Assembly: GCA_016791425.1 (NCBI GenBank)
Contig: JAEUMQ010000013.1
Location: 1-64,000, forward strand
Source: Hyphomonadaceae bacterium
GTDB taxonomy: Bacteria > Pseudomonadota > Alphaproteobacteria > Caulobacterales > Aquidulcibacteraceae
Reading direction: 5' to 3'
Length of the DNA stretch: 64,000 bases
The stretch's first letter is position 1. Every line of letters begins with the position of its first letter. The notes under the pieces were generated by a model that worked only from the letters and a program-made list of their open reading frames with translations, made no database searches and had not been told where the DNA came from. The position numbers and the translations under genes were made by a program. Shown here in pieces: positions 19,572-30,128 of the stretch.

Positions 19572-21079
19572 CCGCCTGCTCCGATCCCGCTTGCTTGGAC
19601 CGCGGCGCGATAAGTCTCCACGAGCTTGTCGGCGTAGGCCGCCGTGAAATCGAGCGCGAGCACGGGCGCCAGGCCGAGCGCGATCGTGGCGACGACGAGC
19701 GGGATGAAGATCACCCATTCGCGCGGATCAAGATCGGTGATGTCCTTGAGCTTGGGGTTCTCAAGCTTCCCGAACGCGACCTTGCGGTAGAGCGTGAGGC
19801 CGTAGACGGGCGCCAGGATCACGCCGATCGTGGCGCCGACCGCAACCCAGATATTGGCCTGGAAGGCGCCCGCGATGGAGAGGATTTCCCCCGGAAAACC
19901 GGAGAGCCCCGGCAGCCCCACATTGCCGAGCGTGAAGAGCATGAAGATCGCCGCATAGACCGGCATGCGATGAACGAGGCCGCCATAGAATGCGATCTCG
20001 CGCGTGTGCATCCGGTCATAGACGACCCCGACGCAGAGGAAGAGCGCGCCGGAAATCACCCCGTGCGAGATCATCTGGAAGATCGCGCCCTGCACGCCCT
20101 GCTCGGTCCCCGTGAAGATGCCGAGCGTCACGAAGCCCATATGCGCCACCGAGGAGTACGCGATGAGCTTCTTGATGTCCGTCTGCCGGAAGGCGACGAG
20201 CGAGGTGTAGATGATCGCGATCACAGAGAGCGCGAACATCATCGGCGTGAAATAGGCCGACGCATCCGGGAACATCGGCAGCGAGAAGCGCAGGAAGCCG
20301 TAGCCGCCCATCTTGAGGAGGATGGCCGCCAGGACGACCGAACCGGCGGTCGGCGCCTCGACGTGCGCGTCCGGCAGCCAGGTGTGCACCGGCCACATCG
20401 GCATCTTCACCGCGAAGGACGCGAAGAAGGCGAGCCAGAGCCAGATCTGCATCTGCTCCCCGAACTCGTACTTCATTAAATCCGGGATGCTCGTCGTGCC
20501 GGCGGTGATGGCCATCACGATGATCGCCACCAGCATCAGGATCGACCCCAGCAGCGTGTAGAGGAAGAACTTGAAGGCCGCGTAGATGCGCCGCTGCCCG
20601 CCCCACACTCCGATGAGGATGAACATCGGAATGAGGCCGCCCTCGAAGAAGATGTAGAAGAGCGCCAGATCGAGCGCGCAGAAGACCCCGAGCATCAGCG
20701 TCTCGAGGATGAGGAAGAGCGTCATGTAGGACGCCACCTGCTTCTCGATCGACGCCGACGCGATGATGCAGAGCGGCATCAGGAAGGTAGTGAGCAGCAT
20801 GAGCGCCATGCCCAGGCCGTCCACGCCCAGATGGTAGTCCACTCCGAGGGCCCAGGGGATGCGCTCCACGAGCTGAAAGTCCGCGCTGCCCCAATCGAAG
20901 CGCCCCAGCGCCAGGAGATTGAGCGCGAAGGTCGCGATCGTGACGATGAGCGTCATCATCCGCACGCCGCGATCAAGCGCGGGATTGTCCCCCGGCGCCG
21001 CCATGCGCGCGAGCAGGATGAGCGCCGCGCCCGCCGCCGGCAGGAACGTGACGAGCGTGAGGATGCCGGGCATGGTCAT
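19568..21079 (-). CDS. nuoM: NADH dehydrogenase subunit M
   Basis: A 503-residue antiporter-like proton-pumping subunit of the membrane arm. Conserved features include Glu in the TM5 region ([17 protein letters not shown]), [19 protein letters not shown] (key Lys and His) and [18 protein letters not shown]. It follows nuoL after 10 bp and overlaps nuoN by 4 bp. Confidence 0.97.
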   Translation of the reverse strand: MTMPGILTLVTFLPAAGAALILLARMAAPGDNPALDRGVRMMTLIVTIATFALNLLALGRFDWGSADFQLVERIPWALGVDYHLGVDGLGMALMLLTTFLMPLCIIASASIEKQVASYMTLFLILETLMLGVFCALDLALFYIFFEGGLIPMFILIGVWGGQRRIYAAFKFFLYTLLGSILMLVAIIVMAITAGTTSIPDLMKYEFGEQMQIWLWLAFFASFAVKMPMWPVHTWLPDAHVEAPTAGSVVLAAILLKMGGYGFLRFSLPMFPDASAYFTPMMFALSVIAIIYTSLVAFRQTDIKKLIAYSSVAHMGFVTLGIFTGTEQGVQGAIFQMISHGVISGALFLCVGVVYDRMHTREIAFYGGLVHRMPVYAAIFMLFTLGNVGLPGLSGFPGEILSIAGAFQANIWVAVGATIGVILAPVYGLTLYRKVAFGKLENPKLKDITDLDPREWVIFIPLVVATIALGLAPVLALDFTAAYADKLVETYRAAVQASGIGAGG

Positions 21080-21089
21080 GCCAAAACCT

Positions 21090-23153
21090 TCATGGCCGAG
21101 CCCCGCCGGCCCAGATGGCGTAGGCGCCGAAGGCGGCGGCCGCGATCAGCATCAGGAAGCTGTAATGATAGACGAGCCCGGTCTGCACCCGGCGCATCTG
21201 GCGTGAGAAGAAGCGCGTGGCCGAAGAGACGCCGTCAGGCCCGAGCCCGTCGATGACTTTCTGATCGCCGCCCTTCCAGAAGAGGTCGCCGAGCGCCCGC
21301 GCGCCTTTGACGAAGATGAAATTGTAGATCTCGTCGAAGAACCACTTGTGATAGAGGAAGGCGTGCAGCGGCCCGCCATAGGCGGCGATGCGCGCGCCAA
21401 GCCCGCGGTTCCAGAGATAGAAGAAGACCGCGAACACGAAGCCGATCGCGGTGACGACGAGCGGCGCCCAGATCACCCAGTCCGGATAATGATGGCCGCC
21501 CTCGCCGTGGCCTGCGCCGTGCGGCAGGTGCACCGCGCCGCGCCAGAAATCCTCGGCGTGCGCGCCGATGAAATAGGGCGCGAAGAGGAAACCCGCGAAG
21601 ATCGCGCCCGCCGCCAGCACATAGAGCGGGAAAAGCATGATCTGCGGCGATTCATGCGGCGTGCGCCCATGACCGTGATCATGATCGCCATGACCGTGAT
21701 CGTCATGCGCATCGTGCGACTCTTCCGGCGCGTGATCCTCCGAATGATCCTTGGACGTCGCCATCGCGGCCTTCTGGTCGCCGAGCTTGCCCTCGAAGGT
21801 CATGAACGCGAGCCGCCAGGAATAGAAGCTGGTGAGCAGCGCCGCGATGATCCCCGCCTGGAACGCCCATTCCCCGCCGAAACGGCCCGATTGCGAAGCG
21901 CCATACGCGGCCTCGATCGCGGCGTCCTTCGAATAGAAGCCGGCGAAGCCGAATATGCCCGGTATCCCGAACCCGATGAGAGCCAGCGTGCCGATCGTCA
22001 TCATCGCCCAGGTGATCGGCATGTACTTCCTGAGGCCGCCCATCGCGCGCATGTCCTGCTCGTGGTGCATGCCGTGGATGACCGAGCCCGCGCCAAGGAA
22101 GAGCAGCGCCTTGAAGAAGGCGTGCGTGAAGAGATGGAACATCGCCACGTTGTAGGCGCCGACGCCGGCGGCGAAGAACATGTAGCCGAGCTGCGAGCAG
22201 GTTGAGTACGCGATGACGCGCTTGATGTCGTTCTGCGCGAGGCCGACGGTCGCCGCGAAGAAGGCCGTCGTGGCGCCGATGATGGTCACGAAACCCGCCG
22301 CGTAGGGCGCAAGCTCATAGAGCTCCGAGGCGCGGCACACCATGAACACGCCCGCCGTCACCATGGTCGCGGCGTGGATGAGCGCGGAGACCGGCGTCGG
22401 CCCCTCCATCGCGTCCGGCAGCCAGGTGTGCAGGAAGAATTGCGCGCTCTTGCCCATCGCGCCGATGAAGAGGAGGACGGCGATGGCCTCCACCGCGCGG
22501 ACCTGGAGGTCGCCCTGCAGCAGCATCAGATTGGGATGCGCCGCCGCCGCCGCGAAGACCTCGTCGAACTTGATCGAGCCGTAGCAGAGGAAGCAGGCCA
22601 CGATCCCCAGCGCGAAGCCGAAATCGCCGACCCGGTTCACCACGAAGGCCTTGATCGCCGCGTCGTTCGGGGCCTTGTTCTGGTACCAGAAGCCGATCAG
22701 CAGATAGGACGCGACGCCCACCCCTTCCCAGCCGAAGAAGAGCTGCAGGAAGTCGTTGCTCGTCACCAGCGCGAGCATCGCGAAGGTGAAGAACGAGAGA
22801 TAGGAGAAGAACCGCGCCCGGTGCGGATCGTCGGCCATGTAGCCGATCGAATAGACGTGCACGAGGAACGAGACGACCGTGACCACCACGAGCATGGTCG
22901 CGGAAAGCGCATCGATCCGCACCGACCAGGTGGAGCTGAAGCCGGCCACGTCGATGAAGCGGAAGAGCTCGATCACCCGCTCGGGCGCATGCCCCCACGT
23001 GAAGGTCGCGAACGTGTAGAGCGAGAGCGCGCACGTGAGCGCCATGAGCGCGACCGTCACGGTCATCGCGCCCCTGTCGCCGATGAAGCGTTGCAGCAGC
23101 CCCGCGATCGCGGCGCCGAGCAACGGCGCAAGAACGATAATCGTTTCGATCAT
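21090..23153 (-). CDS. nuoL: NADH dehydrogenase subunit L
   Basis: A 687-residue distal proton-pumping subunit with the long lateral helix at its C-terminus. Motifs include [39 protein letters not shown] and [19 protein letters not shown] His/Asp-rich hydrophilic loop lies at about residues 464-500 (a [15 protein letters not shown] stretch) and a second His-rich patch ([12 protein letters not shown]) about 50 residues later. The start is [10 protein letters not shown]; the upstream in-frame extension is palindromic-repeat DNA. Confidence 0.97.
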   Translation of the reverse strand: MIETIIVLAPLLGAAIAGLLQRFIGDRGAMTVTVALMALTCALSLYTFATFTWGHAPERVIELFRFIDVAGFSSTWSVRIDALSATMLVVVTVVSFLVHVYSIGYMADDPHRARFFSYLSFFTFAMLALVTSNDFLQLFFGWEGVGVASYLLIGFWYQNKAPNDAAIKAFVVNRVGDFGFALGIVACFLCYGSIKFDEVFAAAAAHPNLMLLQGDLQVRAVEAIAVLLFIGAMGKSAQFFLHTWLPDAMEGPTPVSALIHAATMVTAGVFMVCRASELYELAPYAAGFVTIIGATTAFFAATVGLAQNDIKRVIAYSTCSQLGYMFFAAGVGAYNVAMFHLFTHAFFKALLFLGAGSVIHGMHHEQDMRAMGGLRKYMPITWAMMTIGTLALIGFGIPGIFGFAGFYSKDAAIEAAYGASQSGRFGGEWAFQAGIIAALLTSFYSWRLAFMTFEGKLGDQKAAMATSKDHSEDHAPEESHDAHDDHGHGDHDHGHGRTPHESPQIMLFPLYVLAAGAIFAGFLFAPYFIGAHAEDFWRGAVHLPHGAGHGEGGHHYPDWVIWAPLVVTAIGFVFAVFFYLWNRGLGARIAAYGGPLHAFLYHKWFFDEIYNFIFVKGARALGDLFWKGGDQKVIDGLGPDGVSSATRFFSRQMRRVQTGLVYHYSFLMLIAAAAFGAYAIWAGGARP

Positions 23154-23178
23154 GCGCGCGCCCTGACAGTGAAGCGCA

Positions 23179-23305
23179 GCCCCTCCCCCCTTGCGGGGGA
23201 GGGGTTGGGGAGGAGGAGCGTGCAAAGCGATGAGCAGGCAGCGCCGCAATGCGCCATCTCAATCGCCCCCCACCCCCTACCCCCTCCCCGCAAGGGGGAG
23301 GGGGA
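23179..23305. repeat. GC-rich double palindrome, copy 3 (nuoL-nuoK gap)
   Basis: Arms 23179-23214 and 23264-23305 with a spacer of about 49 bp. Relative to copies 1, 2 and 4 the element is inverted: the CCCCACCCCCTACCCCCT-type arm is on the right. Confidence 0.9.
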
Positions 23306-23333
23306 CGCATATCCTGCTCCCGCGCGCATCCGT

Positions 23334-23642
23334 TCAGCCCTTCATCAAGTTGATGTCCTCAACCGCGATGCCGCCGCGGTTTCGGAAATAGGCCACCAGG
23401 ATCGCGAGCCCCACGGCCGCCTCCGCCGCCGCAACGGTCAACACCATGAGCGCGAAGATCTGGCCGGAGATGTCGTGCAGGAAAGCGGAGAACGCCACGA
23501 GATTGATGTTCACCGAGAGGAGCACGAGCTCGATCGACATGAGGATGATGATCACGTTCTTGCGGTTCACGAAGATCCCGAAGACGCCGATCGTGAAGAG
23601 CGCCGCTGCGACGATCAGATAATGGACGAGTCCGATCTCCAT
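23334..23642 (-). CDS. nuoK: NADH dehydrogenase subunit K
   Basis: A 102-residue, three-helix membrane subunit of complex I. The two buried glutamates of the family are in MSIELVLL (TM2) and [11 protein letters not shown] (TM3). Its ATG overlaps the nuoJ stop as TGATG. Confidence 0.97.
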   Translation of the reverse strand: MEIGLVHYLIVAAALFTIGVFGIFVNRKNVIIILMSIELVLLSVNINLVAFSAFLHDISGQIFALMVLTVAAAEAAVGLAILVAYFRNRGGIAVEDINLMKG

Positions 23643-24259
23643 CAGCCCAATCCCCCTCCAAGGCCCTGCCCTGGCCGCACGTCCTTGAGCTCCACCGCCT
23701 GCGCGCGCGTGCGCCCGACCTGGCGGGCGATGTCCTGCTTGCGGACCCCCTCGCGGTGGCGAAGCGTGAGCACGATCGCCCCGATCATGGCGACGAAGAG
23801 CACGAGCCCCGCGAGCTGGAAGAGGAGCATATAGTCCGTATAGAGAACCCGCCCGATCGCCTCTGCGTTGGTGACCTCGCCCGCCGCATGCGGCGCCCGA
23901 TGCGGCCCAGCCGCCTGCGAGGCCGCGCCGGCGACCAGCGCAAGCTCCACGAAGAGCGCGATCGCCACCAGCGCCCCGACTGGCAGGTAATTGAGGAAGC
24001 CCTGCTTCAGCTCGACGAAATCGACGTCGAGCATCATCACCACGAAGAGGAAGAGCACCGCGACCGCGCCGACATAGACGACGACGAGCAGCATCGCGAG
24101 GAATTCCGCGCCCATCAGCACGAAAAGGCCGGCGCCGGAGAAGAACGTCAAAATGAGGAAGAGCACCGAGTGCACCGGGTTGCGCGCCGAGATCACCGCG
24201 AACGCGGAGACCACGGCGATGGCCGCCAGCACATAGAAGGCGATGGCCGACAGGATCAT
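23642..24259 (-). CDS. nuoJ: NADH dehydrogenase subunit J
   Basis: A 205-residue five-helix membrane subunit next to the quinone-site/E-channel region. The TM3 motif [20 protein letters not shown], with its conserved tyrosine, is clear. The C-terminal tail ([20 protein letters not shown]) is typical. It is the first gene after the interruption of the nuo cluster, so it probably has its own promoter (see 24442-24465). Confidence 0.96.
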   Translation of the reverse strand: MILSAIAFYVLAAIAVVSAFAVISARNPVHSVLFLILTFFSGAGLFVLMGAEFLAMLLVVVYVGAVAVLFLFVVMMLDVDFVELKQGFLNYLPVGALVAIALFVELALVAGAASQAAGPHRAPHAAGEVTNAEAIGRVLYTDYMLLFQLAGLVLFVAMIGAIVLTLRHREGVRKQDIARQVGRTRAQAVELKDVRPGQGLGGGLG

Positions 24260-24603
24260 CGCACACGCTCCGCGCGCGCCGCGGCCCTGCCCAGCCGCGC
24301 CGGGCGCATCAACAGGCCAGGCACGAACGCTCCCATCTCAGACCTTTTGCAAAAGCGCGGCCTTGCTGGAGCCCCCCAAGCGGCGCGCCGACGCGCGCAC
24401 GCCAAAGGCCCCGCCGCGAGGCGCCCCGTGAATCGCGCCCCCTCTTAGCCAGCGCGCGCGTCCAACTCCAGTTTGTTTTCGCAACCGCGGCGCCTGGGTC
24501 CGACATGGGGAGAGACCTTTGCGCCAAGCCGTCCGATTATGGCCGGGCGCCGCGCGCGAAACCGCCTAATCTGTCGCCGCTTTATCCACAGGAGCCGACG
24601 CAA
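24260..24603. other. Divergent intergenic region, nuoJ / PLP decarboxylase
   Basis: A 344-bp stretch with no gene I can support. It separates nuoJ (minus) from the decarboxylase (plus) and must carry signals for both. Apart from the candidate promoter at 24442-24465 and an AGGAG ribosome-binding site at about 24591 for the plus gene, I see no repeat or RNA structure. Open frames here are short and lack coding character. Confidence 0.5.
24442..24465 (-). promoter_or_regulatory. Candidate promoter for nuoJ-N
   Basis: On the minus strand TTGGAC (24465-24460) is followed after 10 bp by GCTAAGAG (24449-24442). This resembles the alphaproteobacterial/Caulobacter housekeeping consensus TTGaCgS-N10-14-GCTANAWC. 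It would leave a leader of about 180 nt before nuoJ. Pattern match only. Confidence 0.25.
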
Positions 24604-26007
24604 ATGGCGCACGATGGTCCCGGCAGCGAAGCCGAAGCGGCGCTGGATGCGGCGTTCCGCCACGCCCGCGCCTATCTGCGGACGCTGCCGGAGCGCCGCG
24701 TCGACGCCGAGCAATCCCCTGCGCGCCTCGCCGCAATCCTCGGCGCCGCGCTATCGGACGACGGCGAACCCGCCGCGGACGTCGTCGGACGCCTGATCGC
24801 CGCCGGCGAGATCGGCGTCACGCCGATGTCGGGCCCGCGCTTCTTCTCCTTTGTGATCGGCGGCGCCCACCCTGCCGGCATCGCAGCCGATTGGCTCGCC
24901 GCGACCTGGGACCAGAATGTCGGGCTCTATGGGCCAACGCCGCTGGCCGCGACCGCAGAGGTGATCGCCTCGCGCTGGGTGCTCGATCTCCTTCGCCTGC
25001 CCGCGAGCACCGCGATCGGCTTCGTCACCGGCGCCACGATGGCCAATTTCACCGGCCTCGCCGCGGCCCGCCATGCGCTCCTGGCGCGCCACGGCTGGGA
25101 CGTGGAGGCCAAGGGCCTCTATGGCGCGCCGGAGATCGAGGTCGTGCTCGGCGCGGACGCGCACTCCACGCTCTTCGCCGGCCTGCGCTATCTCGGCCTC
25201 GGCAGCGAGCGCGTGCATCGCGTGGCGACGGACGCGAACGGCGCCATGTCCGCACAGGGCCTCGCCGAGCGCGTGGCGTCGTTGCACGGCAAGCCGATCC
25301 TCGTCTGCGCGCAGGCCGGCCAGATCAACACCGGCGCCTGCGATCCCTTCGGACCGATCGCGGACGCGTGCGCCGCACACGAAGCGTGGCTGCATATCGA
25401 CGGCGCGTTCGGGCTCTGGGCCCAAGCGAGCGACGCGATGCGCCATCTGACCGCCGGCGTGGAGCGCGCCGATTCCTGGGCCGTCGATGCGCACAAATGG
25501 CTCAACACCCCGTACGATTGCGGCTTCGCGATCGTGCGCGATCCGGCCGCCATCACCGGCGCGGTCTCGATCCATGCGAGCTATCTGCAGGCCTCCGAGG
25601 AAGAGCGGAACCCCTCGCACTTCACGCCCGAACTCTCGCGTCGCGCGCGCGGCTTCGCCGTCTATGCGACGCTCGCCGCGCTCGGCCGGCAGGGCGTGCG
25701 CGAAACGGTGGAGCGCTGCTGCGCGTTGGCGCGCCGCATGCGCGACGCGCTCTGCGCCGAACCCGGCGTCGAGTGCCTCAACGATGTGGCGCTCAACCAG
25801 GCGATCTTCCGCTTCGGCGACGACGACGCGCTGACGCAAGCGGTGGCGGACGCGGTCACGAAGAGCGGCGTCGCCTACCTCCACACCGCACAATGGCGCG
25901 GGAGAACGGTGATGCGTTTCTCGGTGTCGAACTGGTCGACGCGCGAAGCGGATATCGACATGACTGCAGCGGCGGTGCTGAGGGCTTTCCGCGCATTGCG
26001 GCGCTGA
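24604..26007 (+). CDS. PLP-dependent decarboxylase (group II / aromatic-L-amino-acid type)
   Basis: A 467-residue fold-type I PLP enzyme. The Schiff-base lysine lies in VDAHKWLNTPYDCG. Other group II decarboxylase marks are the GFVTGATMANFTGL cofactor-phosphate region, ADAHSTL and HIDGAFGLW (Asp pairing with the pyridine nitrogen). The substrate cannot be read from sequence; aromatic amino acids, glutamate and aspartate are all possible. The start is the ATG 9 bp after AGGAG. It is transcribed against the nuo cluster and ends 33 bp from the nuoI stop, splitting nuoI from nuoJ. Confidence 0.85.
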   Translation: MAHDGPGSEAEAALDAAFRHARAYLRTLPERRVDAEQSPARLAAILGAALSDDGEPAADVVGRLIAAGEIGVTPMSGPRFFSFVIGGAHPAGIAADWLAATWDQNVGLYGPTPLAATAEVIASRWVLDLLRLPASTAIGFVTGATMANFTGLAAARHALLARHGWDVEAKGLYGAPEIEVVLGADAHSTLFAGLRYLGLGSERVHRVATDANGAMSAQGLAERVASLHGKPILVCAQAGQINTGACDPFGPIADACAAHEAWLHIDGAFGLWAQASDAMRHLTAGVERADSWAVDAHKWLNTPYDCGFAIVRDPAAITGAVSIHASYLQASEEERNPSHFTPELSRRARGFAVYATLAALGRQGVRETVERCCALARRMRDALCAEPGVECLNDVALNQAIFRFGDDDALTQAVADAVTKSGVAYLHTAQWRGRTVMRFSVSNWSTREADIDMTAAAVLRAFRALRR

Positions 26008-26040
26008 TCATCTCTCCGGCCAAGCGCTGCGAGAAACGCC

Positions 26041-26532
26041 TTACCGATACGGCGCGTCGAGCTCGAGCGCCTTGGCGATCTCGCGCTCCCAGCGGTCGCC
26101 GTTCGCGAGCAGCCGTTCCTTGTCGTAATAGAGCTCCTCGCGCGTCTCGGTGGCGAACTCGAAGTTCGGCCCCTCGACGATGGCGTCCACCGGGCAGGCC
26201 TCCTGGCACATGCCGCAATAGATGCACTTCACCATGTCGATGTCGTAGCGCGTGGTGCGCCGCGAGCCGTCCGCGCGCGGCTCGGCCTCGATCGTGATCG
26301 CCTGCGCCGGGCAGATCGCCTCGCAGAGCTTGCACGCGATGCAGCGCTCTTCGCCGTTGGCGTAGCGCCGGAGCGCGTGCTCGCCGCGAAAGCGCGGGGA
26401 AAGCGGCCCCTTCTCGAACGGATAATTCACCGTCGCCTTGCGGCGGAAGAAATACTTCATCGCGAGGCCGAACGCCCCGAGGAAGTCGAGCATCAGCGCG
26501 CCGCGGATGGATTGGGCGATACGGGAGATCAT
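26041..26532 (-). CDS. nuoI: NADH dehydrogenase subunit I
   Basis: A 163-residue ferredoxin-like subunit carrying clusters N6a and N6b. Two CxxCxxCxxxCP motifs are intact (C64, C67, C70, C74 and C103, C106, C109, C113). The N-terminal amphipathic helices dock on the membrane arm. The start is [11 protein letters not shown]; the preceding in-frame codons are palindromic-repeat DNA. Confidence 0.97.
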   Translation of the reverse strand: MISRIAQSIRGALMLDFLGAFGLAMKYFFRRKATVNYPFEKGPLSPRFRGEHALRRYANGEERCIACKLCEAICPAQAITIEAEPRADGSRRTTRYDIDMVKCIYCGMCQEACPVDAIVEGPNFEFATETREELYYDKERLLANGDRWEREIAKALELDAPYR

Positions 26533-26555
26533 GGAATGCTCCGTGGACGGAGAAG

Positions 26556-26682
26556 CTCCCCCCCTCCCCCTTGCGGGAAGGGGGTAGGGGGTGGGGGGCG
26601 TCGAGGGTGGAGCGTGGCGGCGCCGATCGCGCGCCATCCTTCACGCGCCCCCTCCCTACCCTCCCCCGCAAGGGGGGAGGGA
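26556..26682. repeat. GC-rich double palindrome, copy 4 (nuoI-nuoH gap)
   Basis: Arms 26556-26600 and 26645-26682 in the 175-bp gap between nuoH and nuoI. Same orientation as copies 1 and 2; spacer about 44 bp. Confidence 0.9.
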
Positions 26683-26707
26683 CGCAAATCGCGAAGCGCC
26701 GTGCTGC

Positions 26708-27748
26708 TCATCCGCCCGGCCTTCCGTAATAGGCCACGTAGCCGGCGATGAGCGCGACCGCGACGAGCGAGGTCGGCAGGAAGATTTTCCACCCCAGGCG
26801 CATGAGCTGGTCGTAGCGGTAGCGCGGCACGATCGCCTTCACCATCGCGAAGAGGAAGAAGATGAACCAGATCTTGGCGTAGAGGATAAGGAAGCCGAGG
26901 AACCCGTTGTCCACCGGCCCCCAGGGCGCATGCCATCCCCCGAGGAAGAGGATGCTCATCAGCGCGCACATGAGCACGATCGAGAGATATTCCCCGATCA
27001 TGAAGAGGAGGTAGGGCGTGGAGGAATACTCCACCTGGTAGCCCGCCACGAGCTCGCTCTCGGCCTCCGGCAGGTCGAACGGCGGCCGGTTCGTCTCGGC
27101 GAGCGCCGAGATGAAGAAGATCACGAACATCGGGAACATAACGAACACGGTCGGCCACGCGAAGGCGTGCCAGGAGCCAATGCCGTTGCGCTGATGGTCC
27201 ACGATGGTGGTGAGGTTGAGCGAGCCGACCAAGAGCAGCACGGTGATGATCACGAAGCCGATCGAGACTTCGTAGCTCACCATCTGCGCGGCGCTGCGGA
27301 GCGAGCCCAGGAACGGATATTTCGAGTTCGACGCCCACCCGCCCATGATGATGCCGTAGACGCCGAGCGAAGAGATCGCGAAGAGGTAGAGGATGCCGAC
27401 ATTGAGATCGGCGATCACCCAGCCCTTGCCGAAAGGCACGACCGCATAGGCCGCGAACGCGAGCGTGAACGTGATCAGCGGCGCGAGGATGAACACCGTC
27501 TTGTTGGCGCCGGCGGGAATGACGATTTCCTTGAACACGAACTTGAAGAAGTCCGCGAAGCTCTGCAGCAGCCCGAACGGCCCCACGACGTTGGGCCCTT
27601 TGCGCATCTGCACCGCCGCCCAGACCTTGCGGTCGAAAAGCAGGATGAAGGCGAGCGTGAGCAGCAGCATGATCATGATGAGCAGGATCTGCCCGACGCC
27701 CGCCCAGAAGCCCCACACAGGGCCGAATTGTTGAATGAGAGCGGCCAT
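26708..27748 (-). CDS. nuoH: NADH dehydrogenase subunit H
   Basis: A 346-residue, eight-helix membrane subunit that forms part of the quinone chamber. The conserved [15 protein letters not shown] loop and [20 protein letters not shown] (acidic quinone-site loop) are present, as is GYQVEYSS. The start is the ATG of MAALIQQFG. Gaps to nuoG (205 bp) and nuoI (175 bp) are both filled with palindromic elements. Confidence 0.97.
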   Translation of the reverse strand: MAALIQQFGPVWGFWAGVGQILLIMIMLLLTLAFILLFDRKVWAAVQMRKGPNVVGPFGLLQSFADFFKFVFKEIVIPAGANKTVFILAPLITFTLAFAAYAVVPFGKGWVIADLNVGILYLFAISSLGVYGIIMGGWASNSKYPFLGSLRSAAQMVSYEVSIGFVIITVLLLVGSLNLTTIVDHQRNGIGSWHAFAWPTVFVMFPMFVIFFISALAETNRPPFDLPEAESELVAGYQVEYSSTPYLLFMIGEYLSIVLMCALMSILFLGGWHAPWGPVDNGFLGFLILYAKIWFIFFLFAMVKAIVPRYRYDQLMRLGWKIFLPTSLVAVALIAGYVAYYGRPGG

Positions 27749-27777
27749 CAGTGAGCTCCAACGGCGCCGGATGAATC

Positions 27778-27934
27778 GCCCCCCTCCCCTTGAGGGGAGG
27801 GGGCAGGGGGCGGGGTGATCCGCGCCATCCAAAGCGCAGCTCTCAATTGCCCAACGCGTGAAAGAGACAACGTCGAGAACGGGAAACGTCGCGGCGCACC
27901 CCACCCCCTGCCCCCTCCCCTCAAGGGGAGGGGC
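27778..27934. repeat. GC-rich double palindrome, copy 5 (nuoH-nuoG gap)
   Basis: Arms 27778-27815 and 27898-27934 with an unusually long spacer of about 82 bp. Arm sequence is divergent (CCCCTCCCCTTGAGGGGAGG type, loops TTGA/TCAA), so this may be a sub-family. Confidence 0.85.
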
Positions 27935-27953
27935 CGCTCAATTCTGCGCGCGC

Positions 27954-30002
27954 TCATTCCGCGGCCACTTTCGCGGCGCTGCGCTCCGCGGCGAGGCGCG
28001 AGCACTCCGCCATCGTCCGGCTCGCGCGCGCGATCGGATTGGTGAGATAGAAATCGGCGATCGGCGAGGCGAAGGGCGCCGAACCGAGTGCGCCGTCGCC
28101 GCCGATCTTCGCGGGATCGAACGCCTCCGCCGCGCCGGGCGCATAGCTCACCGCGCCGAAGCTCGGATGGTCCTGGATCATCTTGGCGCGCAGCGCCGCG
28201 AGATCATCGTAGGGCAGCTTCTTGCCCATCCGCTCGGAGAGCGCGCGCAGGATGGTCCAATCCTCCTTCGCGTCGCCCTTCGGGAACGTGGCGCGCCGGC
28301 CGTATTGCACGCGTCCCTCGGTGTTCACGTAAGTTCCGCTCTTCTCGGTGTAGGCGGCGCCCGGAAGGATGATGTCGGCGCGGTGCGCGCCCTTGTCGCC
28401 GTGGCTGCCGATATAGATGACGATGCCTTTTGCAGGCAGCTCAACTTCATCGACGCCGAGCAGCAGCAGCGTTTCCACGCCGCCCGCGAGCATCGCCTTG
28501 GCGTCCTTGCCGCCCTGGCCGGGAATGAACCCCATATCGAGGCCCCCGACGCGCGCGGCGGCGGTGTGCAGCACGTTGAAGCCGTTCCAGCCCTCGCGCG
28601 TCACAGGAAGCGAGGCCGCGGCGCGCAGGATCGCCGCGCCGTCGTCCCTTGCAAGAGCGCCCTGCCCGACGATGACCATCGGCCGCTTGGCGTTCTTCAG
28701 CACGTCGAGGAAGCCGCCAAGGCTCGACAGCGATTGCGGCCCCGCGCCGAGATGCTCGTAGGGATAAGAAAGATCCGCCCGCGCGCCGATCAATCCGATG
28801 CGCGCATCGTTGCGCAGCCACGCTTTGCGGATGCGCGCATTGAGCACCGGCGCTTCAATGCGCGGATTGGTCCCAACAAGGAGGATCGCGTCCGCTTCAT
28901 CGAGCCCGGCGATCGTCGAATTGAAGAGATAGCCCGCTCGAGCGCCGCCGAGCTTCGCGCCATCGGGCCGGCAATCGATGTTCGGCGACCCAAGCGCCCG
29001 GAAAAGATCGAGCGTCGCCTTCATGCTCTCCGCGCACGCCAGATCGCCGGCGATCGCGCCGATCTTCGCCGGATCGCCGGAAAGCACCATCGCGACATCC
29101 GCGAGCGCCTCGTCCCAGCCCACCGCCTGCAGCTTGCCGTTGCGCTTGAGGTACGGGCGATCGAGCCGCTGGTACTTAAGGCCATCTTCCGCATAGCGCG
29201 TCTTGTCCGAGATCCACTCCTCGTTGATCTCTTCATTGAGCCGCGGCAGCACGCGCAGCACTTCCTCGCCCCTAGCATCGACGCGGATGGCCGAGCCCAG
29301 CGCATCCATGACGTCGATGCTCTCGGTTTTCCGCAATTCCCAGGGCCTGGCGTTGAATGCGTAGGGCTTCGAGGTGAGCGCGCCCACGGGGCAAAGGTCG
29401 ATCACGTTCGCTGACAGCTCGCTGGAGAGCGCCGCTTCAAGATACGTGGTGATCTCCATGTCCTCGCCGCGGCCGGTGGCGCCGATCTCCGGCACGCCGG
29501 CCACTTCGGTGACGAAGCGGACGCAGCGCGTGCACTGGATGCAGCGCGTCATCACCGTCTTCACCAGCGGCCCCATGAACTTCTCTTCGACCGCGCGCTT
29601 GTTCTCGTCGAAGCGCGAGCCGCCGCGCCCATAGGCGATCGATTGGTCCTGCAGGTCGCACTCGCCGCCCTGGTCGCAGATCGGGCAATCGAGCGGATGG
29701 TTGATGAGCAGGAATTCCATCACCCCGTGGCGCGCCTTCGTCGCCATCGGACTCTTGGTGAAGACCATCGGCAGCGTATCGTCCTTGGCCGGACGCTGGT
29801 CCTTCACCTGCTGCGCGCAGGATGCGACCGGCTTGGGCGCGCCCTTCACCTCCACCAGGCACATCCGGCAATTGCCGGCGATGGAGAGCCGCTCATGGTA
29901 GCAGAAGCGGGGTATTTCCGCGCCGGCCGCCTCGCACGCCTGCAGCAGCGTGTAGTCGGGGGGCACGTCCACTTCCGCGCCGTCGATGATGATCTTCGCC
30001 AA
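27954..30002 (-). CDS. nuoG: NADH dehydrogenase subunit G
   Basis: A 682-residue iron-sulfur subunit of the peripheral arm. N-terminal 2Fe-2S ligands C34, C45, C48, C62; His-ligated 4Fe-4S set H102, C106, C109, C115; further 4Fe-4S set C154, C157, C160, C204; then a molybdopterin-oxidoreductase-like domain. The extra N7 cluster motif of E. coli NuoG is not evident. The first codon of MAKIIIDG is TTG, preceded by GGGAG at 5 bp, so a TTG start is proposed. It is separated from nuoF by a 2.3-kb island. Confidence 0.96.
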   Translation of the reverse strand: MAKIIIDGAEVDVPPDYTLLQACEAAGAEIPRFCYHERLSIAGNCRMCLVEVKGAPKPVASCAQQVKDQRPAKDDTLPMVFTKSPMATKARHGVMEFLLINHPLDCPICDQGGECDLQDQSIAYGRGGSRFDENKRAVEEKFMGPLVKTVMTRCIQCTRCVRFVTEVAGVPEIGATGRGEDMEITTYLEAALSSELSANVIDLCPVGALTSKPYAFNARPWELRKTESIDVMDALGSAIRVDARGEEVLRVLPRLNEEINEEWISDKTRYAEDGLKYQRLDRPYLKRNGKLQAVGWDEALADVAMVLSGDPAKIGAIAGDLACAESMKATLDLFRALGSPNIDCRPDGAKLGGARAGYLFNSTIAGLDEADAILLVGTNPRIEAPVLNARIRKAWLRNDARIGLIGARADLSYPYEHLGAGPQSLSSLGGFLDVLKNAKRPMVIVGQGALARDDGAAILRAAASLPVTREGWNGFNVLHTAAARVGGLDMGFIPGQGGKDAKAMLAGGVETLLLLGVDEVELPAKGIVIYIGSHGDKGAHRADIILPGAAYTEKSGTYVNTEGRVQYGRRATFPKGDAKEDWTILRALSERMGKKLPYDDLAALRAKMIQDHPSFGAVSYAPGAAEAFDPAKIGGDGALGSAPFASPIADFYLTNPIARASRTMAECSRLAAERSAAKVAAE

Positions 30003-30128
30003 GGCTCGCTCCCGGGCCGGGTGGTGGCCGATTTGCGGCGCCGCATCAAGGGGGCCCGGTGTCTCGCCCTCCCACCCAAGCGGGAACCCAAGGGCTGTTC
30101 ATGCGCTGGAGCAGAAACGGAGGCGTCC

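Noticed and set aside
22374-23834. Plus-strand open frame of 486 codons
   Set aside because: Antisense to nuoL/nuoK/nuoJ and crosses a palindromic element; a GC-rich shadow.
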